This document shows, piece by piece, positions 8,945-17,168 of a DNA stretch of 34,201 nt (position 1 is the first letter of the stretch; each line of letters starts with the position of its first letter). Source of the DNA: Chitinivibrionales bacterium (lineage in GTDB: Bacteria; Fibrobacterota; Chitinivibrionia; Chitinivibrionales; WJKA01); assembly GCA_014728215.1 (NCBI GenBank), contig WJLZ01000197.1, positions 1-34,201 of the forward strand. Reading direction: 5' to 3'. Under the pieces are notes generated by a model that made no database searches, was not told the DNA's origin, and saw only the letters and a program-made list of their open reading frames with translations. Both the position numbers and the translations under genes were made by a program.

Positions 8945-10974
8945 TATGAAACCCGCGCTCCCGAGGTTATGGGTGATTCGGGGCTTACCAGTATTAATGA
9001 TTCTTCTTCCGAGGCTGCAAGGAGCATTCCCCTCGATTCGACTCCCATCAGTTTCGCAGGTTTAAGATTTGCTACCACAACCACCTGTTTTCCAGGCAGG
9101 GATTCGGGGGTGTACTTTTCTCCGATACCGGCAACCACCTGCCGCAGCTCAGAACCGATTTGTACCTGCAGTTTAATCAGCTTGCGGGATTTTTTTATCC
9201 GTTCGGCGGTTTTTATTATACCGGCCCGCAGGTCCACTTTTCCAAAGGTTTCGATATCGATCTCCGGCTTTGTTTCAAGTTTCGGGGATACGGCACCTGC
9301 CGTTTCACCCACACTGAAAAGATCTTTAAGAAGTGAAACATCAATAGGAACTGCCAGTTTCTCGGTTTTGTTCAAACCGGTGTTCCGCAGAGAAAAAGCA
9401 TAATCCGACCAGGAAAAATCAAACCCGAACTGTTGTTCGATCTTTGCGACAATATCGGGAACCACGGGCTTGAGAAAAACCGCAAGCGCTTTGATCAGAT
9501 TTGCACAGGTAACCATTACCCGGGCGGCACTCTCCCGGTCGGTTTTTATCAACTCCCAGGGCTTCGTGTCCTGATAATACTTGTTTCCCCGATTGCCAAG
9601 GGCATGGACCTTTTCAATCACCGCTTTATACTCGACAGCTTCATAGGACGCCTTGATCTCTTTTGCAGCCTTTTCGACTTCGGCGGCAATCGATTCGTCC
9701 CACTCAGCATCGGGTATCGATGAATCGAAATACCGGTCGCAGAATATGAATGTCCGGTGATGAAGGTTTCCGATATTGTTAACCAGGGTGGTATTTGCTT
9801 TATTACAGAATTCCTCACTGCTCAAGTCGATATCTCCGGCATGACTCGAGAGTTTCGAGGCATAAAAGAGGCGAAGATAGCCGGTTGCCTGGGGGTGCTC
9901 CAGTTTCTGGGCAAAGTCGCGGGCCAGAACAAAAGTCCCCCGAGTTTTTGACATCTTTTCACCTTCGACAGTGAGAAAACCGTGTACAAATATTTTCTTC
10001 GGCAGATTGAATTCTGCACTGTGGAGCATGACCGGCCAGAAAAGCGCATGAAAATAGACAATATCCTTGCCGATAAAGTGAATCACATCCGTACCGCTCT
10101 TCTTGTCCCAGAATGTCTCGGTCTTTTCGCCGTTATCCTTACACCACTTTTCGGTTGATGCAATATACCCGATAGGCGCATCGAGCCAGACATAAAAATA
10201 TTTATTCTCGGTATCCGGGATTTTAAAGCCGAAATATGGTCCATCACGGGAGATACACCATTCCCGCAACCCCTCTTCAATCCAGTGGTTAACGAAATTT
10301 TTCATGTCTTCGCCAAGAACCGACGTTGTATTGATATAGTCTCGAAGAAAGTCTTCATATTCACCCAGGCGTACAAACAGATGTCTTGAAGTCTTGCGAA
10401 TCGGAGTACTGTCACAAATATAACAGCGAGGCTCAACAAGATCTACCGGATCATAGGTCGAATTACAGACTTCACAGACATCCCCGTACTGGTTTGCGGC
10501 GCCGCATTTCGGACAGGCGCCGATAACAAACCGGTCGGGAAGAAATCGTTTATCATGTTCGCAGTAGAATTGAGTAAGCTCTTTCTCGACGATGAGCTCT
10601 TTTTCTCTCATCTTTTTGTAGATATATTCCGAATACTTTTTGTTCTCATCCGAATTGGTCGAATGAAAAATGTCAAAGCCGATCGAAAAGGCCGCATAAT
10701 CTCTCACATGATTTTCCCATGCCTCCGCAATCAGCGCTTCGGGGGCAATTCCTCTTTTGAGGGCCGACAATTCGATAGGAGTGCCGTGAGTATCATCGGC
10801 GCACACAAAAACAGCCCGGTTTCCACATAATTTCTGGAAACGTACATAGATATCGCTCTGCACCGCTTCCACCAGATGCCCCAGGTGAATATCACCGTTT
10901 GCGTAGGGAAGAGCCTGGGTGACAAGCATGGTCTTCTTTGCGGTATTTTCTGAGCCGTTATTCCGGGACTTCAT
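8944..10974 (-). CDS. metG: Methionyl-tRNA synthetase with C-terminal tRNA-binding domain
   Basis: This enzyme charges tRNA-Met with methionine. The 676-residue product has the class I signature HLGH at residues 30-33 and KMSKT near residue 345. The connective domain has two CxxC pairs (CPKCGAAN, CEVCNST) plus CEHD and CYICDS, typical of the zinc-binding MetG1 type. The last 110 residues (VDLRAGIIKTAERIKKSRKL onward) are the EMAP/Trbp111-like tRNA-binding domain that dimerises and binds the acceptor arm. The chosen ATG has an AAAGG site 8 bases upstream and overlaps the ricT-like gene by 17 bases. A second ATG at 10927-10929 would also give a typical N-terminus. The last S of KMSKS is replaced by T. 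Confidence 0.97.
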   Translation of the reverse strand: MKSRNNGSENTAKKTMLVTQALPYANGDIHLGHLVEAVQSDIYVRFQKLCGNRAVFVCADDTHGTPIELSALKRGIAPEALIAEAWENHVRDYAAFSIGFDIFHSTNSDENKKYSEYIYKKMREKELIVEKELTQFYCEHDKRFLPDRFVIGACPKCGAANQYGDVCEVCNSTYDPVDLVEPRCYICDSTPIRKTSRHLFVRLGEYEDFLRDYINTTSVLGEDMKNFVNHWIEEGLREWCISRDGPYFGFKIPDTENKYFYVWLDAPIGYIASTEKWCKDNGEKTETFWDKKSGTDVIHFIGKDIVYFHALFWPVMLHSAEFNLPKKIFVHGFLTVEGEKMSKTRGTFVLARDFAQKLEHPQATGYLRLFYASKLSSHAGDIDLSSEEFCNKANTTLVNNIGNLHHRTFIFCDRYFDSSIPDAEWDESIAAEVEKAAKEIKASYEAVEYKAVIEKVHALGNRGNKYYQDTKPWELIKTDRESAARVMVTCANLIKALAVFLKPVVPDIVAKIEQQFGFDFSWSDYAFSLRNTGLNKTEKLAVPIDVSLLKDLFSVGETAGAVSPKLETKPEIDIETFGKVDLRAGIIKTAERIKKSRKLIKLQVQIGSELRQVVAGIGEKYTPESLPGKQVVVVANLKPAKLMGVESRGMLLAASEEESLILVSPESPITSGARVS

Positions 10975-11785
10975 TCATTTTACCTTTCATCAGAACTTCA
11001 GGTTCACACCATTCTTCAGATCCGTCGTTAAAACGCACCCGCCCGAGATTTGTAAATACATTAATATAAACAAGGGCACCGGTTTTCTTTTTTACTTGGA
11101 CCGAACTGCCGAGAGGAGGAAATTTTTCAAAAACTTTATGGTATGTATTCTCTTCATAACGAAGGCAGCACAAAAGTCTTCCACAATTGCCGGATATTTT
11201 TGCAGGATTGAGTGACAACTGCTGATCCTTGGCCGATTGTGTGGTGATCTGTTCGAATTCGTTGAGAAATGCGCTGCAGCACTGAGTCCTTCCGCAAATC
11301 CCGTAACCATTGATCCGCTTTGCTTCATCACGCACACCAATCTGACGCAGTTCAATTCGTGTCCGGTACACCGATGCAAGATCCTTGACCAGTTCTCTGA
11401 AATCGATTCGCTGTGCGGCAGTGAAATAAAAGGTTATCTTGCTGCCGTCAAACTGCATTTCAACATCAACAAGCTTCATCTCCAGTTCATGCTCTTTGAT
11501 TTTTGTTTTACATACCCCAAATGCTTCGATTTCCTTATTTTTATTTTCATTGAATATTTTCAAATCACCTTCGGTGGCCTGACGAATTATGCTTTTTGTC
11601 TCGCCCTTACCCCGTTTCAGCCGGACCAGCCCCCCGATAAGGGACACCCGCCCGAGATCTTTACCCCGATCGGCTTCAACAATGACATATTCATCGTTGA
11701 CAAGCTCAAGTTCGTGGCGATTTCTGAAAAGAGCCTTTCGCTCACCTTTGAAGGTAACTTCAATCAATTTATCTTTTTTAGCCAT
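10958..11785 (-). CDS. ricT: PSP1-domain protein, RicT/YaaT family
   Basis: The 275-residue product belongs to the PSP1/YaaT family. In Bacillus, RicT forms a complex with RicA and RicF that carries iron-sulfur clusters and affects RNase Y-dependent mRNA maturation and sporulation. Family hallmarks are the cysteine clusters GICGRTQCC near residue 163 and GNCGRLLCCLRYE near residue 200, together with the preceding FYFTAAQRIDFRELVKDLA. It overlaps holB by 8 bases and metG by 17 bases. The holB-ricT-metG order echoes the holB-yaaT-metS neighbourhood of Firmicutes. No RicA or RicF homologue is in the window, so its role in this diderm is inferred from family only. Confidence 0.9.
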   Translation of the reverse strand: MAKKDKLIEVTFKGERKALFRNRHELELVNDEYVIVEADRGKDLGRVSLIGGLVRLKRGKGETKSIIRQATEGDLKIFNENKNKEIEAFGVCKTKIKEHELEMKLVDVEMQFDGSKITFYFTAAQRIDFRELVKDLASVYRTRIELRQIGVRDEAKRINGYGICGRTQCCSAFLNEFEQITTQSAKDQQLSLNPAKISGNCGRLLCCLRYEENTYHKVFEKFPPLGSSVQVKKKTGALVYINVFTNLGRVRFNDGSEEWCEPEVLMKGKMNEVPE

Positions 11786-12878
11786 TATTAAGTATCTCCA
11801 TAATTGACATTATAAAATTCACCAGTACTAATGCAGTATTTCCCCGTGCCCTGACAGCTGAAATCGCCCGACGGCAACTGTTAAACAACTCCTCAGCAAC
11901 GCACGGATCAATGGCGTGTTCTTTGTTAGTAATATACTTCTCAGGAGCCTCAATTCTCTGCATCACCCGCTCACGGACTGCATAGATGAAATGAATGAGC
12001 ACCTGTTCACAAGCATCGAAATTATCACGCGCCGACAAAACGTCGATAACATCGGCAATTCCCATCCAGTTGTTATTCAGGCACAATTCAAATAGTTCGG
12101 AGGCCTGTTCTGCCCACTGTGTTGTGGGGTTTTCGAGAAGGAAAAGCGCTCTTCCCACCGATCCCATGGCATACCTGACCGCTTCTTCACACTCTTCATC
12201 CGACAGCGGCTTGGAGCAGAGGCGGGATATAGATTCCCTGATCTGTTCATTGGTCACATAGCCGAACCGAAGACTCTGACACCGTGAAACGATGGTCGGC
12301 AATACGGCATGGTGTTTATCGGTCAAAAGGAGCATGATAGTATTTTCTGGCGGCTCCTCCAGCACCTTGAGCATCGCATTGCCCGATGCCTTATTCATCA
12401 TATCGACACAGTCGATTATGGTGACACTCATGGGGCCTTCAATCGTACCCCGTAAGATCGCATGGTTAACATCATGCAACCAGGCAACCGGAATATTAGG
12501 CACTCCTTTGGACCCGGGGTTTACATAGGGATTGTTGATCCGCTTCCGGGAGAGTTCCGCAATATGCTTCCACCCCTTTTCACTGATACCCTCACTGTCC
12601 TTCTGATCGCTCTGAAGATAGACCGGAAAGATGAAATGAAGGTCCGGATGGGCAAAATGAAGAATTTTCCGGCAGGATTCACAGGTATAGCAGGGCGCCT
12701 GCTCAGTATCGGCACAGAGCAGTCCCATGGCCAGTTCAACCGCGGCCTGGAGCTTTCCCGTCCCTTCTTCGCCGCAAAAAAGATAGGCATGGGCAAGGAT
12801 CTGCTTTTCAAAAGCAGCGGCCAGGACCTCTTTGACTTTGTTTTGTCCTATCAGATTATTAAAAACAAGCTTTGGCAT
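11778..12878 (-). CDS. holB: DNA polymerase III subunit delta'
   Basis: Delta' is part of the clamp loader that places the sliding clamp on DNA. The 366-residue AAA+ protein starts MPKLVFNNLIGQNKVKEVL. It has a P-loop variant GEEGTGK at residues 36-42, four cysteines (55, 63, 66, 69) forming the zinc module of delta'/gamma subunits, LKVLEEPPENT and the SRC motif (IVSRCQSLRF). The stop overlaps the next gene by 8 bases. The gap to the EnvC-like gene is 75 bases and contains a small hairpin, so holB could either continue the upstream transcript or have its own weak start. Confidence 0.93.
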   Translation of the reverse strand: MPKLVFNNLIGQNKVKEVLAAAFEKQILAHAYLFCGEEGTGKLQAAVELAMGLLCADTEQAPCYTCESCRKILHFAHPDLHFIFPVYLQSDQKDSEGISEKGWKHIAELSRKRINNPYVNPGSKGVPNIPVAWLHDVNHAILRGTIEGPMSVTIIDCVDMMNKASGNAMLKVLEEPPENTIMLLLTDKHHAVLPTIVSRCQSLRFGYVTNEQIRESISRLCSKPLSDEECEEAVRYAMGSVGRALFLLENPTTQWAEQASELFELCLNNNWMGIADVIDVLSARDNFDACEQVLIHFIYAVRERVMQRIEAPEKYITNKEHAIDPCVAEELFNSCRRAISAVRARGNTALVLVNFIMSIMEILNNG

Positions 12879-12936
12879 AGAATTACAATCAGGCTCAGGA
12901 TGCCGGTTCGGGCTCAGGCTTTAAAATAATTTTCTC

Positions 12937-12952
12937 CCTGCTCTCCGGCAGG
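12937..12952 (-). terminator. Small hairpin after the EnvC-like gene, possible weak terminator
   Basis: Directly after the EnvC stop on the minus strand lies a CCTGC/GCAGG stem with a 6-base loop. It is followed by GAGAAAATTATTTT rather than a clean T run. It could reduce read-through into holB or simply protect the 3' end. A short direct repeat (CCTGAGCC twice) follows in the same gap. Confidence 0.25.
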
Positions 12953-12953
12953 T

Positions 12954-14165
12954 TTACTCCAGCCACTTACGCGGATCGAGGGGTGAAGCCAGGTTTCGAA
13001 TTTCGAAATGAAGGCGAGATTCGCCGACATGGCCGCCTTTGCCCACAGTCCCCAGAACCGCTGCAAAGTCGACATTCTGCCCCTGGGTAACAGAAATCGT
13101 GCCCATTCGGGCATAGATGGTCGAATAACCTCCACCATGATCGATTACGATCAACTTGCCGAGTCCGCGAATCCAGTGAATAACCGCCACTTTTCCCGGC
13201 GCTACACACCGTACCGCACTGCCTTCATCAGCACGGATATCGACACCTGTATTTGTCGTTACGGTCTTATACACCGGATGAACAATTTTTCCATAACCTC
13301 TGACAATATCACCTATAACCGGCCAGGGGAGTTCACCTTTTCGTTTTTCAAAGGCGATCTGACGACCCTGTTGAAGTTCCGATTCGGCCTCTTTCCGTTG
13401 GCCGATTAGACTCTTCATTATTGCAGCAAGTTTTTCCTGGGCCGCTTCAAGCTCCTGTACCATTGCCATATATTCTTCCCGCTGAGAACGAATCTCCTGC
13501 AGCATGTTCTGCTGCGACTTCCGCTCGCTCATCAAAAGCTTCTGTTCATGCGTCTTTTCTTCCTTTGCGGCCGATAGTTCCGCCAGACGTGTCTCCAGGG
13601 TATCTCTGTGCTCTTCTATGACACCTTTTGTGCTGTCGATCTGGTGAAAAAGGACCTGGTCGTATCGCGAAAGCTCCTGAAAATACCGCACCCGGTGCAG
13701 CATATCCGACATACTCGATGATGTCATGATTATCTGGAGCAGACCGGCATTCCCCATTTTGTACATATTTTCCAGCCGTTTTTTCATTTTATTCTGACGG
13801 TAAACCAGGCTTTTCTTTTCCATGGCCAACGAATCGGAAAGCTCATCAACCCGCAAAGATAGTGAATTAATCTGACTGGTCAAAATATCGACATACTTCT
13901 CTGCAGCGACAATATTTGATTCAAGCTGCTTGAGCTGAGAAAGAGAGGTGCCTTCCTTTTTCTCCAGTTCTCGAAGTTTGGAACGTCCCTTTGCAATCAA
14001 GGTTTTTATCGAATCGAGTTGAGAGCGGTTGCTTTGTATTTTAGTATCATACTCCTTGAGAACGCGCCCCTTTCCTTTCTGCGCCACAGCTGGCGTAAGG
14101 AAGGGAAACAGAATAAGAAGTACTATGACAAAAACTTGCGAACCGCGTTTCTGCTTCCAATCCAA
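12954..14165 (-). CDS. envC: EnvC-like murein hydrolase activator with degenerate LytM domain
   Basis: This is a periplasmic coiled-coil plus LytM (peptidase M23) protein. EnvC-type proteins are recruited by FtsEX and activate cell-separation amidases. After a signal peptide (VFVIVLLILFPFLTPAVAQ), residues about 40-255 are heptad-rich coiled coil. The last 120 residues are the LytM fold. Zinc ligands are degenerate: NTGVD replaces the usual HxGxD, YARM replaces YAHL, and RLHFEIR has only one histidine of HxH. It is therefore probably non-hydrolytic, as in EnvC. I chose the TTG at 14163-14165 because it gives a compact signal peptide and only 43 bases of overlap with ftsX. An ATG at 14208-14210 is the alternative and would add 15 residues. 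It is downstream of ftsX, the expected partner. Confidence 0.85.
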   Translation of the reverse strand: MDWKQKRGSQVFVIVLLILFPFLTPAVAQKGKGRVLKEYDTKIQSNRSQLDSIKTLIAKGRSKLRELEKKEGTSLSQLKQLESNIVAAEKYVDILTSQINSLSLRVDELSDSLAMEKKSLVYRQNKMKKRLENMYKMGNAGLLQIIMTSSSMSDMLHRVRYFQELSRYDQVLFHQIDSTKGVIEEHRDTLETRLAELSAAKEEKTHEQKLLMSERKSQQNMLQEIRSQREEYMAMVQELEAAQEKLAAIMKSLIGQRKEAESELQQGRQIAFEKRKGELPWPVIGDIVRGYGKIVHPVYKTVTTNTGVDIRADEGSAVRCVAPGKVAVIHWIRGLGKLIVIDHGGGYSTIYARMGTISVTQGQNVDFAAVLGTVGKGGHVGESRLHFEIRNLASPLDPRKWLE

Positions 14166-14977
14166 CCGAACAGGACCCCTATGGGAAAAACGTAGTAGTG
14201 ATATTTCCATAATCCCCACTGCAACGGGAGATAGGATAAAGAAATGCGCATGAGCGAAAGTGCCAGAAAAGCAAGACCGGCGCCGATTAATCCTTGAAGC
14301 ATGCCTTCCAGAATAAAGGGCATTTGAATATAAGTATCGGTTGCTCCCACATACCGCATATTGGTCACCAGTTCTTTCCGGGCGTAAATGGTCAACTTTA
14401 TGGTATTGGATATCATAAAATTAAGGGCCAGCCCCACAACAATGAAAACAAAAACCGCACCCCAGAAAAAATAACGTTTCAATGCATCGAGACGGTCAAA
14501 CCACTCACGGGAATACCGCAAACCTTCAATCCCCTCAATCGATTCCAGCTCTCCCTTTATTTTCTCCATCTGATCGGGAGTCTGAAATTCCGATTTCAAT
14601 GAAAGCTCGATAGAAACCGGGAAAGGATTTTCATCAACAGCCTCGAGCATTTCGGAAGAGTACATTTTTTCAAACCGTTTCCATGCCGCATCCTTATCGA
14701 TTACAGTCATTTTTTCGACCGGCATTGATGCCTGAATGATTTCGACCAGCTCATCGAGGGACGCAGAATCGCCCCCGGTCCGGTCGTCGACAAATGCCAC
14801 AATATCAACCTGTTGAGCCGCATGCTGAAGCCATCCTTTGACATTGAAATAGCTCAATACGACCAGCCCCAGAAAAAAAAGAGAAATCCCCACCGAAAGG
14901 AGCGAAACGAAAGTCATCAGTTTGGCCTGGTAAAAACCGCGCACAGCTTCTTTAATGAAATAGATTACTTTATTCAT
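14123..14977 (-). CDS. ftsX: Cell division protein FtsX
   Basis: FtsX is the membrane subunit of FtsEX, which transmits ATP hydrolysis by FtsE to periplasmic amidase activators such as EnvC. The 284-residue product starts MNKVIYFIKEAVRGFYQAK. It has a first membrane helix at about 20-45, a periplasmic domain of roughly 120 residues (PDQMEKIKGELESIEGIEGL), and three further helices, the usual four-helix FtsX plan. I chose the ATG at 14975-14977 because an upstream frame extension would run into the lipoprotein gene. It overlaps the EnvC-like gene, giving the common ftsX-envC pairing. No ftsE is adjacent. The upstream gene is an unrelated lipoprotein. Confidence 0.92.
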   Translation of the reverse strand: MNKVIYFIKEAVRGFYQAKLMTFVSLLSVGISLFFLGLVVLSYFNVKGWLQHAAQQVDIVAFVDDRTGGDSASLDELVEIIQASMPVEKMTVIDKDAAWKRFEKMYSSEMLEAVDENPFPVSIELSLKSEFQTPDQMEKIKGELESIEGIEGLRYSREWFDRLDALKRYFFWGAVFVFIVVGLALNFMISNTIKLTIYARKELVTNMRYVGATDTYIQMPFILEGMLQGLIGAGLAFLALSLMRISLSYLPLQWGLWKYHYYVFPIGVLFGWIGSRNAVRKFLS

Positions 14978-14988
14978 AAATACTACTA

Positions 14989-17130
14989 TTATTGAAAGGA
15001 GTAGTAATTTTCTCCAAGGATATTCATACCCCACAAATCGATCAACAGCTGCATGGTTACAACATCGGGATTATCCAGCGCTGCTGTATTTTCGAAAATT
15101 CCATACACGACAGCCGAACCATCATAGGCCGGCGTTATCCCGATATTCAGCACTTGCGGTCTTGCCGGAGCATCACTGACTTCACTGTACGAACCGCTCA
15201 TGGCCCCGGTTTCATCCATAGCAAAATCGGCTTGAAACAAACGTGATGTATTCGGATCGGTATAAAGGACCTTGTATGTACTGTCTTTTTTCCACCTGAA
15301 GCTTCCCTGCAAGGGACAGGGGGCGCCGCAGATAACAAGCACCGAATCTACATCGATGCGAATTTCGAACTGGTCTACTCCGGATACCGTCGCGGTGCCG
15401 CACCCCGAACTGTCAAGGTTTCCGGAGATTGTCCTTATCCCTGAAGAGACCAGCGTATCGGTAATATGATACCCGGATGATACAGGCTCAAGTGCTCCCC
15501 GCCTCACCAGTTTTCCCCTTGCGTACGAGTAGCTGCTGTGTCCGGTGGAAAGATCGATATGCATTACGAGCCTGACCGTATCGCTGAAAACATCTCTGCT
15601 CCTGCCGGTCCAGGTATAGGTATATCTATTTGTACCTTCAGTCCCGGTCCCCGGATGCTCATATTTCCATTGTTCACTTTCATTGCCCGGCTGGTAAGCG
15701 GTCGTCGTGATATTCGTAATCTGTAATCCCGTTGTGTCAAACCATGCAAGCCCGACCGGTTCCAATGGAGTATAGTTCCAGAACACACTGTCGAATTCCG
15801 ATTGTGCAGAATAAAAATCGGTCCGGTAAAGAGAATTTACCTGGAGTGTATCCAGCGACGGGCTGCAGGTCAAATCGTAGGAGTAATGGGAACTCTCGGG
15901 TATGCCGAACCGGGACGGCACCAGGTCCTCTTTGGTAATGGCGGCAAATTCGATTTTCAGCGAACAACCGGAGAGGGTATCCACACCGCTCAATTCGTAA
16001 TCGGCCACATTTCCATTTGAGAAAACATCCCGCCGGGAATAAGAAAGAAGGCTGGTGCTTTCCGGAAATACTTTTTGCATATAATCGGCGTCACTGGTTT
16101 CTATTCGGGAGGTGAAAAAACTCTCGGTCTCAAGAACATGGACAACCTGAACAGTATCCCTGAAATCATAAACAATCCCATCGGATACAAGCCCCACGCT
16201 GCTGTCGGCAGCCTGCCCGATAATGGTATCGTTCAAGAGGGTGCGGACCCATCCATTCGGCCGACCAAGCGAATCTTTATACGCCGCAAGATAGAGTGTG
16301 GAATCCAGAGTGTTCCACCACACCTGAGATTCATCGCGGCGTTGAAGGTAAAAATAGTGATACGAATCGGCCCGCAGTACCTTGAGCGTGTCGAAGATAA
16401 TTTCTCCCGCGGTACCCGTAAGTCTCACCCGGTGTTTGTAGACTGTGTCTGCTCCCGAAAAAAACATCTGGTTTTTCCGTTCCAGAGAGAGTGTCGTATC
16501 ATTCACGACACTCCAGGTTTCTATGTCAAGGATACGCTTTGAAGCGGTATCCTTAACCTGAAAGCGCACCAGGCTTTCAAAGACCGGAACCGTATCCAGG
16601 AAATCAATATTCCAGGCGCCGGTTAATGAATCGGTCACCGAATCCCATATACCCAATGAAGAATCCCGATCGACAACAAGAGTGACGTTCAAGGAATCGA
16701 GGGCATAGAGGGAGTCATAATTGAGCGAGTCGGGAAGTGAAGGGAAGACCCGGCTTTTGGTTGCATAGCCAACACTTTGCCGAATTCTTTGCGCCAGGGC
16801 GTTCATATCGGTTCCCGATACTTTTGTCTTTTTTGCCAATCCTGTCGAAACGATTTCCTGGGCCTGATCCGGAGCCCAGAAAGCAATCGAAAGGGTTGGG
16901 GAATCCAGAACCGTCTGGTCGAATTCAAAGCGGTCGACCACCAAATCGAGATCATATACCGTTCTGAGCGTTTTTGCCATGAAAACGGCACCTTCAACAA
17001 TATGCTTTCCTTCGCCGCTTACCTGTATTTGGGTCGAGGGTTCCACGGCCGGGTCTGTTATCCTCGAACAGGACATCAGCCCGGCGCATATAAATAAAAA
17101 TATCACCGGAAGGCTGTTTTTGAGAGTCAT
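14989..17130 (-). CDS. Large lipoprotein of unknown function upstream of ftsX
   Basis: The 713-residue product has a type II signal peptide with lipobox LMSC, so Cys21 would be lipidated. The mature chain is rich in Asp, Ser and Thr and alternates in short beta-like segments. It repeatedly shows D-T-V/L-S phrases such as YDSLYALDSLNVTL and SLDTLQVNSLYRTDF. A CGAPCPLQGSF segment near residue 620 may hold a disulfide. No catalytic motif is apparent and I do not recognise a family. It starts 38 bases after the LpoA-like gene and ends 11 bases before ftsX, so it belongs to the same envelope operon. It occupies the position where ftsE would be expected. A role in the division or peptidoglycan machinery is inferred only from position. 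Confidence 0.75.
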   Translation of the reverse strand: MTLKNSLPVIFLFICAGLMSCSRITDPAVEPSTQIQVSGEGKHIVEGAVFMAKTLRTVYDLDLVVDRFEFDQTVLDSPTLSIAFWAPDQAQEIVSTGLAKKTKVSGTDMNALAQRIRQSVGYATKSRVFPSLPDSLNYDSLYALDSLNVTLVVDRDSSLGIWDSVTDSLTGAWNIDFLDTVPVFESLVRFQVKDTASKRILDIETWSVVNDTTLSLERKNQMFFSGADTVYKHRVRLTGTAGEIIFDTLKVLRADSYHYFYLQRRDESQVWWNTLDSTLYLAAYKDSLGRPNGWVRTLLNDTIIGQAADSSVGLVSDGIVYDFRDTVQVVHVLETESFFTSRIETSDADYMQKVFPESTSLLSYSRRDVFSNGNVADYELSGVDTLSGCSLKIEFAAITKEDLVPSRFGIPESSHYSYDLTCSPSLDTLQVNSLYRTDFYSAQSEFDSVFWNYTPLEPVGLAWFDTTGLQITNITTTAYQPGNESEQWKYEHPGTGTEGTNRYTYTWTGRSRDVFSDTVRLVMHIDLSTGHSSYSYARGKLVRRGALEPVSSGYHITDTLVSSGIRTISGNLDSSGCGTATVSGVDQFEIRIDVDSVLVICGAPCPLQGSFRWKKDSTYKVLYTDPNTSRLFQADFAMDETGAMSGSYSEVSDAPARPQVLNIGITPAYDGSAVVYGIFENTAALDNPDVVTMQLLIDLWGMNILGENYYSFQ

Positions 17131-17168
17131 CGGGAATTAAGCTTTTAACTAGGTTTACCGTACCACGC

